A DNA stretch of 64,000 bases. Origin: Paenibacillus faecis (GTDB taxonomy: Bacteria; Bacillota; Bacilli; Paenibacillales; Paenibacillaceae). The notes below the pieces were generated by a model. It ran no database searches, was not told the DNA's origin, and saw only the letters and a list, made by a program, of their open reading frames with translations. The DNA is taken from the NCBI RefSeq assembly GCF_008084145.1, contig NZ_VSDO01000003.1, positions 558,001 to 622,000 of the forward strand, written 5' to 3'. Each line of letters starts with the position of its first letter. The first letter of the stretch is position 1. Below are positions 55,036 through 63,443 of the stretch, piece after piece. The position numbers and the translations under genes are program-made.

Positions 55036-55102
55036 GTCTCCACCCCCGCACAAATTCCGGCCGCCTCTCGGGCCACCCGCCACTCTCATGGCGAAATCGG
55101 CA

Positions 55103-55144
55103 AACTAAAACGCCCTTTCGCCAGCCAACAGCTAGTTTTTAGTA
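55103..55144. terminator. Hairpin upstream of the SUKH-like gene
   Basis: ACTAAAACG and CTAGTTTTTAGT form an imperfect inverted pair around GCCCTTTCGCCAGCC. It ends in a T-rich tract on the plus strand, with no plus-strand gene in front, so its role is unclear. Confidence 0.35.
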
Positions 55145-55210
55145 TAACAGAGTATGGGCTATTTGCTGGATCGATGCTTTTTAGGCAAATCCGGACCGTA
55201 AAACGGCGTA

Positions 55211-55249
55211 AGAGCGCTACCTGATTCAGGTTAGCGCCCTTAACTTTTT
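55211..55249 (+). terminator. Orphan terminator hairpin
   Basis: GCGCTACCTGA pairs with the inverse TCAGGTTAGCGC and is followed by TTAACTTTTTC. No gene lies upstream on this strand. It could end a small untranslated transcript. Confidence 0.55.
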
Positions 55250-55417
55250 CCGGAGAAGAATATTTGCGATAACTGAGCAAATAGGTTCCTGGTTGCTGTC
55301 TCCGCCCCAACTATAGGCCGAAGGGGTTACCCTTTTCGGATTACGCCCCCAGCATGGCGACAAAGGCAAATGCTCTTATTGCTTTTTTGAATGCTGTTGT
55401 GTCGGCATCCGCACACA

Positions 55418-55605
55418 TTAACGGGAAAACCTCCCGTTAATATCCCTCTTTCGGCCCTTGGATCGAATTTAGCTGGAAAAGCTCCATCTATTTCGCGGCT
55501 CAACTGCCAATATACTCAATTTCAGGCGGATTAACGGGAGGTTTTCCAGCTAATTCGCCTCTATAACCGCATCGGCACTAAATTAAAGGGAGGAATTCCC
55601 TTTAA
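55418..55605. repeat. 188-bp four-palindrome intergenic element, copy 7
   Basis: Units begin at 55418, 55469, 55531 and 55583 (spacings 51, 62, 52, the same as copy 1). The first is TTAACGGGA-AAACC-TCCCGTTAA, the last TTAAAGGGA-GGAAT-TCCCTTTAA. Base changes in one arm of the first and last units are matched in the other arm, so the palindromes are maintained. It lies in a 677-bp gap with no gene. Confidence 0.88.
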
Positions 55606-55712
55606 TCTCAACCAGAGAATTAACTGTGGGCAAAATGGTGAAAAGCACCATTCACACGGCTGTCCACTAGGCAAATCAATAGTTCAACCTATCTGGCTCC
55701 TGTAACCCCGGA

Positions 55713-56126
55713 CTATTGGAGGTATTGCTTTATTCTCCCGATCGCTTGTTCTCCGGCCTGCCGCCACCGGTTTTCATGTTCAATCCGGTCGTCCGGATCG
55801 ACGGGGGCTTGAAACTGGTTCAATCCGAAGGCCGTAAACGGGCCTAACTCGCCGTTCTCATCGAGTCCTGTATGCACGATATGCTTGATCAGAAACGGAC
55901 GCCCAAACTCCAACAAAGCGTCGTCCCGATCCAGCTTCCCTTCCACAACCCGTGCCGGCAGGCGCAAGTACACCGTGGTTCCTTCGTTCATGTGCAGAAT
56001 GGAATCGAAAAATCCGGCGTAATATTCCCAGCTTCCGCAAAAATGAAATCCCTGCTTCTCAAAATCCCCGCACACATCGCCATAATAAGCGCGCATTCCC
56101 TCAATCTCCGACGGGATATTTAACAT
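55713..56126 (-). CDS. YugN-like family protein
   Basis: 137 residues. The order IPSEIEGM, GFHFCGSWEYYAGFFDSIL, a strand TTVYLRLPARVVEGKLD, FGRPFLIKHIVHTGLD and LNQFQAPVDPDD is that of the YugN-like family of small cytoplasmic Bacillus proteins of unknown function. It lies downstream of an unrelated SDR gene on the same strand and seems to be monocistronic. Confidence 0.85.
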   Translation of the reverse strand: MLNIPSEIEGMRAYYGDVCGDFEKQGFHFCGSWEYYAGFFDSILHMNEGTTVYLRLPARVVEGKLDRDDALLEFGRPFLIKHIVHTGLDENGELGPFTAFGLNQFQAPVDPDDRIEHENRWRQAGEQAIGRIKQYLQ

Positions 56127-56180
56127 CCTGGCTTCCTCCCTACTTGATATAAATAGACTTATCCTAAGGGATTGCCATGA

Positions 56181-56942
56181 TCAGCCGGTTTCATTCGCGG
56201 AAAGGCGCAGGGAAACACGATCGAATAAATGCGGACTCATTCCGATGAGGCCTTCCTGTTGTTCGAACATTTCACCAAGGCAACTGCTCATCCATATAGT
56301 AAAACCCGCCGTCTTCGCCCCTTCCTCCGCGGAAAGCTCCGCCTTTTCTCCGCCCATTCGGGTTTTGACCAAACCGGGGTGCACCGAATTGACCTTGAGA
56401 TTCGTTCCCTTGGTCTTTTGCGCCCAATAAGCCGTCAGCATGTTTAAGGCCGCTTTGGAGGCCGAGTACGCCGGCGTCGCGATCCGCTGCGCCAGTTCAT
56501 TGGACAGCTGGAACTGAATGGAGCCCAGGGCGCTGCTTTGGTTGACAATCCGTCCCGCATCGCTTTTTAACAACAGCGGCAGCAGAGCTTCCGTAATAAA
56601 GAAAGGCGCGAACGTATTCACTTCAAAAGTATCCCGAAAGGCGTCCCCCTCGTAGCCGGAGTTCTCCGCCCAGATCCCCGCGTTGTTAACCAAAATATCC
56701 AAGCGTCCGTAGGTTTCTTGGATGAATTGAGCGATCTCCGCGATATGTTCGGCATTCGTCACCTCCAGCTCCACTCCGAGCGCCTGAAGCCCTTCCCTCC
56801 GCAGTTCTCCCGCCGCTTCCTCCGCCGCTGCTTTGGTGCGTGCCGCAACCAATACGGTAACGCCCTGCTTCGCCAGTTGTCTGGCTACCTCATACCCGAT
56901 TCCTTTGCTTGCGCCGGTGACTAAAGCAATTTTGTTCTCCAT
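56181..56942 (-). CDS. SDR family oxidoreductase in the TetR locus
   Basis: 253 residues of a classical SDR: VTGASKGIGYEVA cofactor motif, ARTK after strand 2 (suggesting NADPH), NNAGIWAEN, Ser in NQSSALGS, and Tyr-x3-Lys in YSASKAALN. The C-terminal end is longer and lacks the usual xDGG. Such forms resemble carbonyl reductases (family comparison). It lies downstream of the TetR gene on the same strand, and two TetR-type palindromes (57030-57081) sit in its promoter, so it is the likely target of that regulator. Confidence 0.9.
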   Translation of the reverse strand: MENKIALVTGASKGIGYEVARQLAKQGVTVLVAARTKAAAEEAAGELRREGLQALGVELEVTNAEHIAEIAQFIQETYGRLDILVNNAGIWAENSGYEGDAFRDTFEVNTFAPFFITEALLPLLLKSDAGRIVNQSSALGSIQFQLSNELAQRIATPAYSASKAALNMLTAYWAQKTKGTNLKVNSVHPGLVKTRMGGEKAELSAEEGAKTAGFTIWMSSCLGEMFEQQEGLIGMSPHLFDRVSLRLSANETG

Positions 56943-57029
56943 GATTCATTTCCTCCTTAGTGTGTGGACCTCTTTTAGGTTGTGGATGGCGAAAGGCGGC
57001 AGATAATGAAAATGTCTCCTTTTTATTTT

Positions 57030-57044
57030 GAGAATGAATGTTCT
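57030..57044. promoter_or_regulatory. TetR operator candidate 1 (SDR promoter)
   Basis: GAGAATGAATGTTCT is a near-palindrome sharing GAGAA and TTCT arms with the sites at 57068 and 57721. It lies about 90 bp upstream of the SDR start. Confidence 0.5.
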
Positions 57045-57067
57045 AGAATGTCCGTGGACAGCTTTTG

Positions 57068-57081
57068 AGAACGGTCGTTCT
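57068..57081. promoter_or_regulatory. TetR operator candidate 2 (SDR promoter)
   Basis: AGAACG-GT-CGTTCT is a perfect palindrome (context TTGAGAACGGTCGTTCTAA) between the TetR stop codon and the SDR gene. Confidence 0.6.
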
Positions 57082-57098
57082 AAATTTACGAAAAAAAA

Positions 57099-57686
57099 TT
57101 AGTCCGCCGCTTTCTCTAGTATATGCATCGACAATTTGGCAATCCGCCGCAGCTTCGCCTTGTCGACTGAAGTCCGGGCCATGACTCTCAAGCCCGTTAA
57201 AGCGTTATGCAGAACCTCAGCCAACGCCTTGGCATCGTGCCGCTTCGTAAACTCGCCGTTCCGCTGCCCCCATGCGATGATTTCTTCCAGCAGCCGCTCC
57301 ACCTTGGCAAAAGCCTCTTTCGCCTTAGCGTCGACATCCGCATCCCGGATCCCCAGTTCAACGGCCGAATTGACAAGCATACAGCCGGGGGGCGTGTCTT
57401 CCTCGCCGTTAATCATAAAATCAAAGACAAATTCGACTGCTTCGAGCGCCGTATTGGACTGCTTGGCTCCCGCTGCCAATCTGGTGCTGATCCGGTCTTC
57501 AAATCGGTCCATCGCTTTAAGGAACAAGGTGCGTTTGTCGGTAAAGGTATCGTAAAGGCTTCTGCGATGAATCCCCATGCACTCGACAAGGTCATTCATG
57601 GAAGTCTTCTCGTAGCCCTGCTCCCAGAACAGCTTCATGGCCTTCTCCAAAACCGCGTTCTCTTCGAATTCTTTGCTCCTGGCCAT
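57099..57686 (-). CDS. TetR/AcrR-family transcriptional regulator
   Basis: About 195 residues. The N-terminal HTH is VLEKAMKLFWEQGYEKTSMNDLVECMGIHRRSLYDTFTDKRTLFLKAM. The C-terminal part resembles the YxaF/LmrA-type ligand domain (GCMLVNSAVELGIRD). It probably represses itself and the SDR gene downstream: matching palindromes occur in front of both. The frame begins with TTG 57692; AGGAGGG is eight bases ahead of ATG 57686, which is preferred. The inducer is unknown. Confidence 0.93.
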   Translation of the reverse strand: MARSKEFEENAVLEKAMKLFWEQGYEKTSMNDLVECMGIHRRSLYDTFTDKRTLFLKAMDRFEDRISTRLAAGAKQSNTALEAVEFVFDFMINGEEDTPPGCMLVNSAVELGIRDADVDAKAKEAFAKVERLLEEIIAWGQRNGEFTKRHDAKALAEVLHNALTGLRVMARTSVDKAKLRRIAKLSMHILEKAAD

Positions 57687-57720
57687 TTTCAATTCCCTCC
57701 TGAAACGATCTTAGCATAAT

Positions 57721-57760
57721 GAGAATGATCAGTAAAGAATTATTTTTACCGATCGTTCTC
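57721..57760. promoter_or_regulatory. TetR operator pair upstream of its own gene
   Basis: GAGAATGATC (57721-57730) and GATCGTTCTC (57751-57760) are inverse half-sites, each resembling the AGAACG/CGTTCT arms of the site at 57068. They lie 35-75 bp before the TetR start, fitting autoregulation. Confidence 0.5.
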
Positions 57761-57786
57761 AAATCATAATCACTTGCTTCCATCAC

Positions 57787-57814
57787 GCAAAAAGAGCCTG
57801 ATCGCATCAGGCTC
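57787..57814 (-). terminator. Terminator of the Ycf46-type operon
   Basis: GAGCCTGAT and ATCAGGCTC pair around CGC; on the minus strand the stem is followed by TTTTT. It lies 23 bp after the last gene. Confidence 0.9.
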
Positions 57815-57836
57815 CCATCAAATTCTCATCCTATCT

Positions 57837-58046
57837 CTAGGATTTCAGAATATTATTCTGCTGCTGAAGCTCGACCTCTTCTTCCACCTCATAATACTCC
57901 CGGGTATACTCCGCTTTCAAAGCCTCCGCCTTCAGCAGGTTCTCCAGAAGCGGGATCACGTCCGTGCATTTTTGCCCCTTGATTCCCAGCGTTTCCGCCT
58001 TGACGGTGCCGTCCGGGAAAATACGAATCTGGATTTTTTCCGGCAC
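57837..58046 (-). CDS. DUF2997 family small protein
   Basis: 69 residues. The DUF2997 core is plain: IQIRIFPDGTVKAETLGIKG, then CTDVIPLLENLLKAEALKAEY, ending in a Glu/Gln-rich helix. DUF2997 proteins accompany Ycf35/DUF1257 and Ycf46 genes in cyanobacteria (established gene neighbourhood). GTG start with AAGGGGGGAG ahead. It is the last gene of the operon, 12 bp after the AAA ATPase. Function unknown; its core is echoed in the C-terminus of the radical SAM protein encoded first in the operon. Confidence 0.88.
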   Translation of the reverse strand: MPEKIQIRIFPDGTVKAETLGIKGQKCTDVIPLLENLLKAEALKAEYTREYYEVEEEVELQQQNNILKS

Positions 58047-58058
58047 TAAACTCCCCCC

Positions 58059-59732
58059 TTAGAAATCGATCGCGCGGCCTCCGCGGTTCAGGCGGACATC
58101 GTCATGCCCCTTGTCGCCGAACAGGCGGCCTGCTCCGGAAGACTTGCCGTCGTAGCCTTCGCGGTCCTCCCGTGGGGTGGCCGTCACAGCCCGGACGTTA
58201 GCCCAGTCCCGCAGCGCCCGGATTTGCTCCGCCAGGGTGACCGACAGCGAAACGGTGTTGGCGATGGCTTTGTGGAAGTCCTCCAGGCGAATGGACCGGT
58301 TTTCCGCAAAAGCCTCAAACAGCGCGTCGACGATCAACTGTTCGATTTCGGCTCCCGCAAACCCCTCGGTTTTCTCCACCAGATCCTCCAACACCTCGTC
58401 GGTCAACTGGAACTCGCCAAGCACTTCAGGATCCTGGATGCGCTTGTGGAAATGAACTCTGAGGATTTCCTTCCGCTCCCGTTTGGTCGGCAGGTCCACA
58501 AAAAAGATTTCGTCAAACCGGCCTTTCCGCATCATCTCCGGCGGCAGCTCGGAGATATTGTTCGCGGTCGCCACGACGAAGACCGGCTTGGTTTTCTCCT
58601 GCATCCAGGTCAGGAATTGCCCGAAAACCCGGGCGGACGTGCCGCTGTCTCCGCTGCTCGTAATGCCGCTGAAGCCTTTTTCAATCTCGTCGACCCAAAG
58701 GATACACGGAGAAATCGCCTCCGCCGTTTTGATCGCTTTGCGCATGTTGCTTTCGCTGCCGCCCACGATGCCCGTGAAGATCCGGGCCATGTCCAGGCGC
58801 AGCAGCGGAAGCTGCCACAAGGAGCTGATCGACTTGCTGATCATGCTCTTACCGCAGCCAGGAACTCCCGTGATGAGCACTCCCTTTGGTGCGGGCAGTC
58901 CATACTTTTTGGCCGAATCGAGCCACGATTTATTGCGCTTGGACAGCCAGCGTTTAAGGTTTTCGAGCCCGCCGATATCCTCCATCTTCAGGCTGCTTCG
59001 GACAAACTCCAAGATGCTGGTCTTTTTAACAATCTGCTCCTTCTCCTCCAGAATGACCTCCACGTCCTGGGCGTCCAGCTTGCCGTCTTCCACCATCGCC
59101 CTCGCAAACGCGTTTTCCGCCTCGGACAGAGTCAGACCCAGCGCCGCCTGGGCTAGCCGCTCCTTATCCTCCTCGCCCAGCTCGATCTGGATTCTCCCGC
59201 TCTGCTCGTTGATCGCAATCATCTGTTCGAGCACCGCCTTGATCTCTTCGAAGCTCGGCAGCTCAAAGTCCACAATGGTCACGTCTTTCTGGAGATCTTC
59301 CGGAAGCACTAACGCCGATGACGTAAAAATCACATTGATGGGATGCGCGCTCTGTTTGATCAGAATCAGCATATCCCTTAATTTGCGGATGACCTGAAGA
59401 TCAGCCGCCCGCCCTTGCCCGCCGAAAAACACGTGGAAATCCTGCAGGACGACAATGCAGGGCTTGTCGTATTTTTCGATGAACTCGAGCGCTTTCAGGG
59501 GCTGCTTGCTGTCCCCCTTTGGCTGGTGGTTCCCGTCGACAATTCCGGTCGTCATCCGCCAAGTCAGCACCTCACGGGGGGTTTTGATTAATCCGGCGTC
59601 CTGCGCCACGGAACGGATAAGCGACAGAATGCGGTCTTCTTCCCAAGTCTGGATGTACAAATAAGGAAACCGCGCTTTCAGCAGGTTGGCTAACAAAGTC
59701 TTTGTTCGTTGCTGATCATGGACTACGTTCAT
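58059..59732 (-). CDS. Ycf46-like AAA+ ATPase
   Basis: 557 residues. The N-terminal 250 residues form a degenerate AAA-like domain with no Walker A ([31 protein letters not shown]), as in Ycf46. The second half is an active AAA+ module of the FtsH/Cdc48 clade: Walker [19 protein letters not shown], Walker [15 protein letters not shown], sensor 1 VVATANN, and arginine-finger region [19 protein letters not shown]. It probably remodels a protein substrate in the cytoplasm using ATP. Neighbours are DUF2997, an HhH membrane protein, a Ycf35-like protein and a radical SAM enzyme, all on one strand with gaps of 20 bp or less. Confidence 0.9.
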   Translation of the reverse strand: MNVVHDQQRTKTLLANLLKARFPYLYIQTWEEDRILSLIRSVAQDAGLIKTPREVLTWRMTTGIVDGNHQPKGDSKQPLKALEFIEKYDKPCIVVLQDFHVFFGGQGRAADLQVIRKLRDMLILIKQSAHPINVIFTSSALVLPEDLQKDVTIVDFELPSFEEIKAVLEQMIAINEQSGRIQIELGEEDKERLAQAALGLTLSEAENAFARAMVEDGKLDAQDVEVILEEKEQIVKKTSILEFVRSSLKMEDIGGLENLKRWLSKRNKSWLDSAKKYGLPAPKGVLITGVPGCGKSMISKSISSLWQLPLLRLDMARIFTGIVGGSESNMRKAIKTAEAISPCILWVDEIEKGFSGITSSGDSGTSARVFGQFLTWMQEKTKPVFVVATANNISELPPEMMRKGRFDEIFFVDLPTKRERKEILRVHFHKRIQDPEVLGEFQLTDEVLEDLVEKTEGFAGAEIEQLIVDALFEAFAENRSIRLEDFHKAIANTVSLSVTLAEQIRALRDWANVRAVTATPREDREGYDGKSSGAGRLFGDKGHDDVRLNRGGRAIDF

Positions 59733-59750
59733 GTTGACCCTTCTCTCCCT

Positions 59751-60497
59751 TTAAAAATCAACTTTTCTTCCGGAAATCGGCGGCGCTTGTTTAAGCTGCT
59801 GCTGTGAGAACATCACCAACGGCTCAATGGCGTGGTTAGGTTGCCGGGTAATCCCCATCACGGATATAAAATGGTCGAATGATTCAAAGCCGCCGACTTC
59901 CTGGCGCTTCGTGACGATTTTCTTAGCCAAAATGATACCGATCTGCGGAATAGCCGCAAGCTCCGCTTCAGTCGCCGCGTTGATATCGATTCGTCCCGCC
60001 GTGGGTGTCGAGTCCTGGAGCGGGGGAGCGACCGGCTGCCCGTCCGCCTCGTCCCGCCAACTCTCCCGGGCGGGTATTTGCAGCTGGGGAGGCCGCTTCA
60101 TCCCCGAACCTCCTCCGCCGGCATTCAGCCGCGTTTCGGCCTCCTGTCTAAGCTTGGCGATCCGTTCCTGTTCGCGGGCTCCTTGCCCGTCCATATAGAC
60201 ATCCAGTTGAATCAAAAAGGCGGGCCTTACCATAAAAGCGTGAATTACAGGAATCACCCAAAGGACGATCGCCATATACGCGCCGAAGTCCATTCCCATG
60301 GCGGTGACGGTAAAGGCCGCGATGAACCAGGCCAGATATCCAAAACCGTACAGGCGCCAACGTTGATTTTTCACTCTGAACCCGATGTACAAAAAAGAGA
60401 TAAAGCTTGTGATTCCGAAGGGGGCCAAGGTTAACAAAATCCACCAGCTGTTGATGATCTCCCAGGACATCCCGCGGTTAGTATACGTTTTTGCCAT
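59751..60497 (-). CDS. Membrane protein with C-terminal helix-hairpin-helix (ComEA-type) domain
   Basis: 248 residues. Residues 10-100 have three hydrophobic segments (WWILLTLAPFGITSFISFLYIGF, YLAWFIAAFTVTAMGM, YMAIVLWVIPVIHAFMV). A charged stretch EQERIAKLRQEAETRLN and a Gly/Pro-rich linker follow. The end carries an HhH pair: IDINAATEAELAAIPQIG with ILAKKIVTKRQEVGGFESFDHF, as in ComEA and helix-hairpin-helix DNA-binding proteins. The HhH part would be cytoplasmic if the charged helix follows the positive-inside rule. It is encoded 18 bp before the AAA ATPase. It may anchor the complex to the membrane (inference). Confidence 0.85.
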   Translation of the reverse strand: MAKTYTNRGMSWEIINSWWILLTLAPFGITSFISFLYIGFRVKNQRWRLYGFGYLAWFIAAFTVTAMGMDFGAYMAIVLWVIPVIHAFMVRPAFLIQLDVYMDGQGAREQERIAKLRQEAETRLNAGGGGSGMKRPPQLQIPARESWRDEADGQPVAPPLQDSTPTAGRIDINAATEAELAAIPQIGIILAKKIVTKRQEVGGFESFDHFISVMGITRQPNHAIEPLVMFSQQQLKQAPPISGRKVDF

Positions 60498-60508
60498 GCC
60501 TTCACCTT

Positions 60509-60961
60509 CTATCCGTTCAATATGTACGTCACTTGAATGGAGTTATCCTCAAGTACTTCTTCTGTTTCCAGAATGAGCCCCTGCTCCTTGGCCTTTTCGA
60601 TCAAGCTAGTGTATACGCTCTGTTGAAGGTAGTGCTGGTAGGACAATTCCACCTTCTCCACCCAATCGGCAAAAGCCTCCCGATCCGCGGACTCCGGCAA
60701 AATCAGATCGTAGCCGCCCTCTTCGTTCACGATAAAAGTGGCTTCGCGCTCGCCGCCAAAAGTAATGGAATCGGCGGATTCCGCTTTGCGCAGGGAACAG
60801 CTCCAATCGTTCAGCGCCTGCTCCAAGAGCGCCTCGTCCTTCATTCGGGTGGGGAGAATCGTATAGCGTTGCCCCCCGTGCTGCAGCTGGTTGGAAATTC
60901 CTTCGGCGATCTCCTTGGTTAAAGCGATAGCCAGGGGGATCAAAACTACTTCAATGCTCAT
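60509..60961 (-). CDS. Ycf35/DUF1257-like protein
   Basis: 150 residues. The middle and C-terminal parts follow the DUF1257/Ycf35 order: a central YDLILPESADREAFADWVEKVELSYQHYL, a long helix SVYTSLIEKAKEQGL, and final strands LETEEVLEDNSIQVTYIL. The resemblance is by pattern, not by exact residues, so the call is tentative; the neighbours (Ycf46, DUF2997) support it strongly. The start codon overlaps the radical SAM stop by 4 bp (ATGA), so the two are translationally coupled. Cytoplasmic. Confidence 0.68.
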   Translation of the reverse strand: MSIEVVLIPLAIALTKEIAEGISNQLQHGGQRYTILPTRMKDEALLEQALNDWSCSLRKAESADSITFGGEREATFIVNEEGGYDLILPESADREAFADWVEKVELSYQHYLQQSVYTSLIEKAKEQGLILETEEVLEDNSIQVTYILNG

Positions 60962-61620
60962 GCGTTGGCCTCCTTGCGCCCGTATCCCAACCGCAGCAGC
61001 AGCTCGATGTCCGCCGTTTGCGCCATGCCGTTCGCGGTAATCGTCCCGTCGGGATGGAGCCGAATCTCCAGTTTATTCGGGATCTTGGGCAGCTGTTTCT
61101 CCAAGTGTTTGTACCTCTCCGTCAAAAAACGATATTGCTGGTTTCTCGAACCGACCCAAGGGCGGCTTAAATCATGTTGACTTTTTATGTAGGGGCCGTC
61201 GATCAGCAGGTCGGTCTCGCCCAGTAAGCGCTGCCATCCGGCGTCTTCGGCCTTTTTGATATGTTCGTAAGGGTAGCCCGAGAACGTCACGACCGACAAG
61301 TCCAGTTCCCGTCTTATACGGCCGGCTAAACGGCTCAATGCCTCCGCCTGGCTGAAAGGCTCTCCGCCCAGAAACGTGACGCCCTCCAGCTCAGGGGCGC
61401 GCTCCAGGGTGGAGCGGATATCCTGGAAGAGGTCCTCCAATGCATAAATTTTTCCGCCGTCCATATCCCAGGTATGGGGATTAAAACAGCCCTCGCAGCG
61501 GATCGGACAGCCCTGGACCCAAATGACGTAGCGCAATCCCGGCCCTTCGACCTTCGTTTGCTCGACGATCCTCGAAACCCGGACGAAATCCATCCCTTCA
61601 CCTGCCTTGTCATTGCTCAT
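60958..61620 (-). CDS. Radical SAM protein, NrdG/activase-like, with a DUF2997-like C-terminal tail
   Basis: 220 residues. The radical SAM Cys motif reads GCPIRCEGCFNPHTW (C-x3-C-x2-C), with VTFLGGEPFSQAEAL (GGEP) and a following VVTFSGYPYEHI strand, like anaerobic ribonucleotide reductase or pyruvate formate-lyase activating enzymes. No nrdD or pflB gene is nearby, so another target is likely. The last 35 residues (LEIRLHPDGTITANGMAQT then DIELLLRLG) read like the DUF2997 core. First gene of the operon. The start could be ATG 61620 or ATG 61593 (MDFVRVSRIV); both have modest ribosome sites. It would use a 4Fe-4S cluster and SAM to modify a protein or peptide partner. Confidence 0.85.
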   Translation of the reverse strand: MSNDKAGEGMDFVRVSRIVEQTKVEGPGLRYVIWVQGCPIRCEGCFNPHTWDMDGGKIYALEDLFQDIRSTLERAPELEGVTFLGGEPFSQAEALSRLAGRIRRELDLSVVTFSGYPYEHIKKAEDAGWQRLLGETDLLIDGPYIKSQHDLSRPWVGSRNQQYRFLTERYKHLEKQLPKIPNKLEIRLHPDGTITANGMAQTADIELLLRLGYGRKEANA

Positions 61621-61802
61621 AGGACCCTAAAAACGAGCAAGCTGAATAATATGGCATAATTTTACTACACGCCCCCAGTCCCAGCAATGGACCTAAAAGG
61701 CTATAATACGGCGGTTTATCCCGATTTCGGCCCCGCCGCCCAAGGACGAAAGACCCTCCTGGCGGAGGAGCGATCAGTTGGGCAAACCGGAAATAATACC
61801 GA

Positions 61803-61837
61803 AGGGCCGACCGAAAGAAAAATTCGGTCGGCCCTGT
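61803..61837 (-). terminator. Terminator of the anti-sigma gene
   Basis: AGGGCCGACCGAA and TTCGGTCGGCCCT form a perfect 13-bp stem around AGAAAAA. It lies 30 bp past the stop codon of the minus-strand gene, and also beyond the promoter region of the radical SAM operon. Confidence 0.8.
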
Positions 61838-61866
61838 ATCGACGGTCCCTCTTCAGCCCCACGCCT

Positions 61867-62841
61867 TTACTTTAGATAAGCTAGAGCCAGATCGATCAGC
61901 TCTTGTTTGCTCAAGTGACCGCCGACATCCTCGATATGGTACCAGATATAAAACTTGCTGTCCGGAATGGGGTAAATAAAACTGATTCCTTTCCCCGTTG
62001 CGATCTCTCTGCTTGTTTCTTTGCCGGGGACGGCCGTATACTCGCCGTACAACAGCTCCGTGCCGTCGACGTTCAGCTTTTCTTTCTTCACACCCTCGCT
62101 CCCCGCAGAGCTCTGCTGAACAACCGTTTTCTCATCGGATTTGGTCGCCTGCACCAGCAGTTGCTTGCCGCCATGCTCGTAAACGCTGAACAAGCTCCAA
62201 TGATCGCCGGACACCCGGAGCGGCTGCATGGCGTAGCCCTTCCCCGATTCGGTTGCCTGCTTCTCCAGTTGGTCCGTCAGCTTGCTCCGCTCCTCGTCGG
62301 ACAGCTCGTCAGGGAGGTAGGTGACGCGGGCGCTTTCAAACTTGTACTTTTGCCCCGCTACGGTATCCATAAGCTGAATAGGCTGCCCTTTTAACTGTTC
62401 ACGCAGTGTAGAGAGCGTCTTAAAATGCAAAGGCGCTCTTTCGATATCTATTTTGCGGTCAGGGTTTCCTTCCGCGATATAGAACGCCGCTGCTTCCCCT
62501 TCCTTCAAAAGCCGATCAGCCAATTGGCCGCTTTTAAGGGAACGCAGTTGATTTTCCAGCGTGTTCCCGTCCCGGTCGGCGGGGTCGATCTGCTTCTCCT
62601 CGTAAACAATATCACCGTGATGATTCGTCAACGAGTACAGATGAACCGCGGCGAAGGCCGAAGATACGGTTAACAGCATGCCGACCAGCACGAATACACT
62701 AACCCTGTAATTCAATGTACCTCTCCCTTTTTCCGCTTTGGACTCCAACAGCTTCTTCATTACAGGCCGGGTCAGGTCCGTTTCCGGCAGCCGCGCGTTA
62801 TGGAAGAGTTGTCTGAGATCCCGGTCGTTGTCTCGATTCAC
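61867..62841 (-). CDS. DUF4367-containing anti-sigma factor
   Basis: 324 residues. A cytoplasmic N-terminus (NDRDLRQLFHNARLPETDLTRPVMKKLL) is followed by one membrane segment (about 46-66, VSVFVLVGMLLTVSSAFAAV) and an extracytoplasmic part. It ends in a DUF4367-type domain (YKFESARVTYLPDEL, IWYHIEDVGGHLSKQELIDLALAYLK). The start overlaps the sigma factor gene by 44 bp, so it is co-translated with it. It should hold the sigma factor at the membrane until an envelope signal is sensed (family knowledge). The extracytoplasmic domain is closely repeated in the partial gene at 63444-64000. Confidence 0.9.
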   Translation of the reverse strand: MNRDNDRDLRQLFHNARLPETDLTRPVMKKLLESKAEKGRGTLNYRVSVFVLVGMLLTVSSAFAAVHLYSLTNHHGDIVYEEKQIDPADRDGNTLENQLRSLKSGQLADRLLKEGEAAAFYIAEGNPDRKIDIERAPLHFKTLSTLREQLKGQPIQLMDTVAGQKYKFESARVTYLPDELSDEERSKLTDQLEKQATESGKGYAMQPLRVSGDHWSLFSVYEHGGKQLLVQATKSDEKTVVQQSSAGSEGVKKEKLNVDGTELLYGEYTAVPGKETSREIATGKGISFIYPIPDSKFYIWYHIEDVGGHLSKQELIDLALAYLK

Positions 62842-63391
62842 CGCTGCTCGCTCCCTTCATTTGGATATAGTACTTGCGGAATTTGGCGGCAGTTCTTTCA
62901 TACTTTTTGCGTAAACCGGTACTGCTGCGCTGCAAAATCAACCCGATCTCCTCATAGGTTTTATCCTCCACGCAGCGAAGAATCAGCAAACTGCGCTCCT
63001 CCGCCGACAACCTGGACATGGCCCGGAGCACCCGCTCATCGAAATAGGCGGCTTCGATCCGCTGATCGATCGGCTTGTGATCCTCATCCGAACGGTATAG
63101 AAACGGAAGGTACCTTGCCAATTTGCGCTTGCGCAAAACGTCCAGGCAATGATTGGAGGCTATCGTATAAATCCATGCCTCAAAAGGCTTTTCCGGACGG
63201 TATGTCCGCAGATGCCGGAAAGCCTTAAGGAACACCTCCTGCACGCAATCCTCGGCTTCGGCATGGTTTCCTAACATATGGTAGCAGTAGTGGAGGATCT
63301 GCCTCTGATATCTCTGCATAATCTTTTCAAACTGACGGGTATCCCCGTTCAAAATTTCACCGATGATGAAGCGAAGCTCCGTATCATCCAC
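62798..63391 (-). CDS. ECF-type RNA polymerase sigma factor
   Basis: About 197 residues. Region 2 reads FEKIMQRYQRQILHYCYHMLGNHAEAEDCVQEVFLKAF and AWIYTIASNHCLDVLRKRK. Region 4 reads LSAEERSLLILRCVEDKTYEEIGLILQRSSTGLRKKYERTAAKFRK. There is no region 1 or 3, as expected for ECF sigma factors. The frame opens upstream at 63433; GTG 63391 with AAAGGGGTGAGG before it is preferred. It overlaps the anti-sigma gene. It probably autoregulates the pair in response to envelope conditions; target genes unknown. Confidence 0.94.
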   Translation of the reverse strand: MDDTELRFIIGEILNGDTRQFEKIMQRYQRQILHYCYHMLGNHAEAEDCVQEVFLKAFRHLRTYRPEKPFEAWIYTIASNHCLDVLRKRKLARYLPFLYRSDEDHKPIDQRIEAAYFDERVLRAMSRLSAEERSLLILRCVEDKTYEEIGLILQRSSTGLRKKYERTAAKFRKYYIQMKGASSGESRQRPGSQTTLP

Positions 63392-63443
63392 ATCCTCACC
63401 CCTTTCTAATCTGCACTTCGGACGAGGAATCAAAGGTGCGGCA

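Noticed and set aside
60958-61620. True anaerobic ribonucleotide reductase activase (nrdG)
   Set aside because: No nrdD is nearby, and the Ycf46-type operon context plus the DUF2997-like tail point to a different partner.
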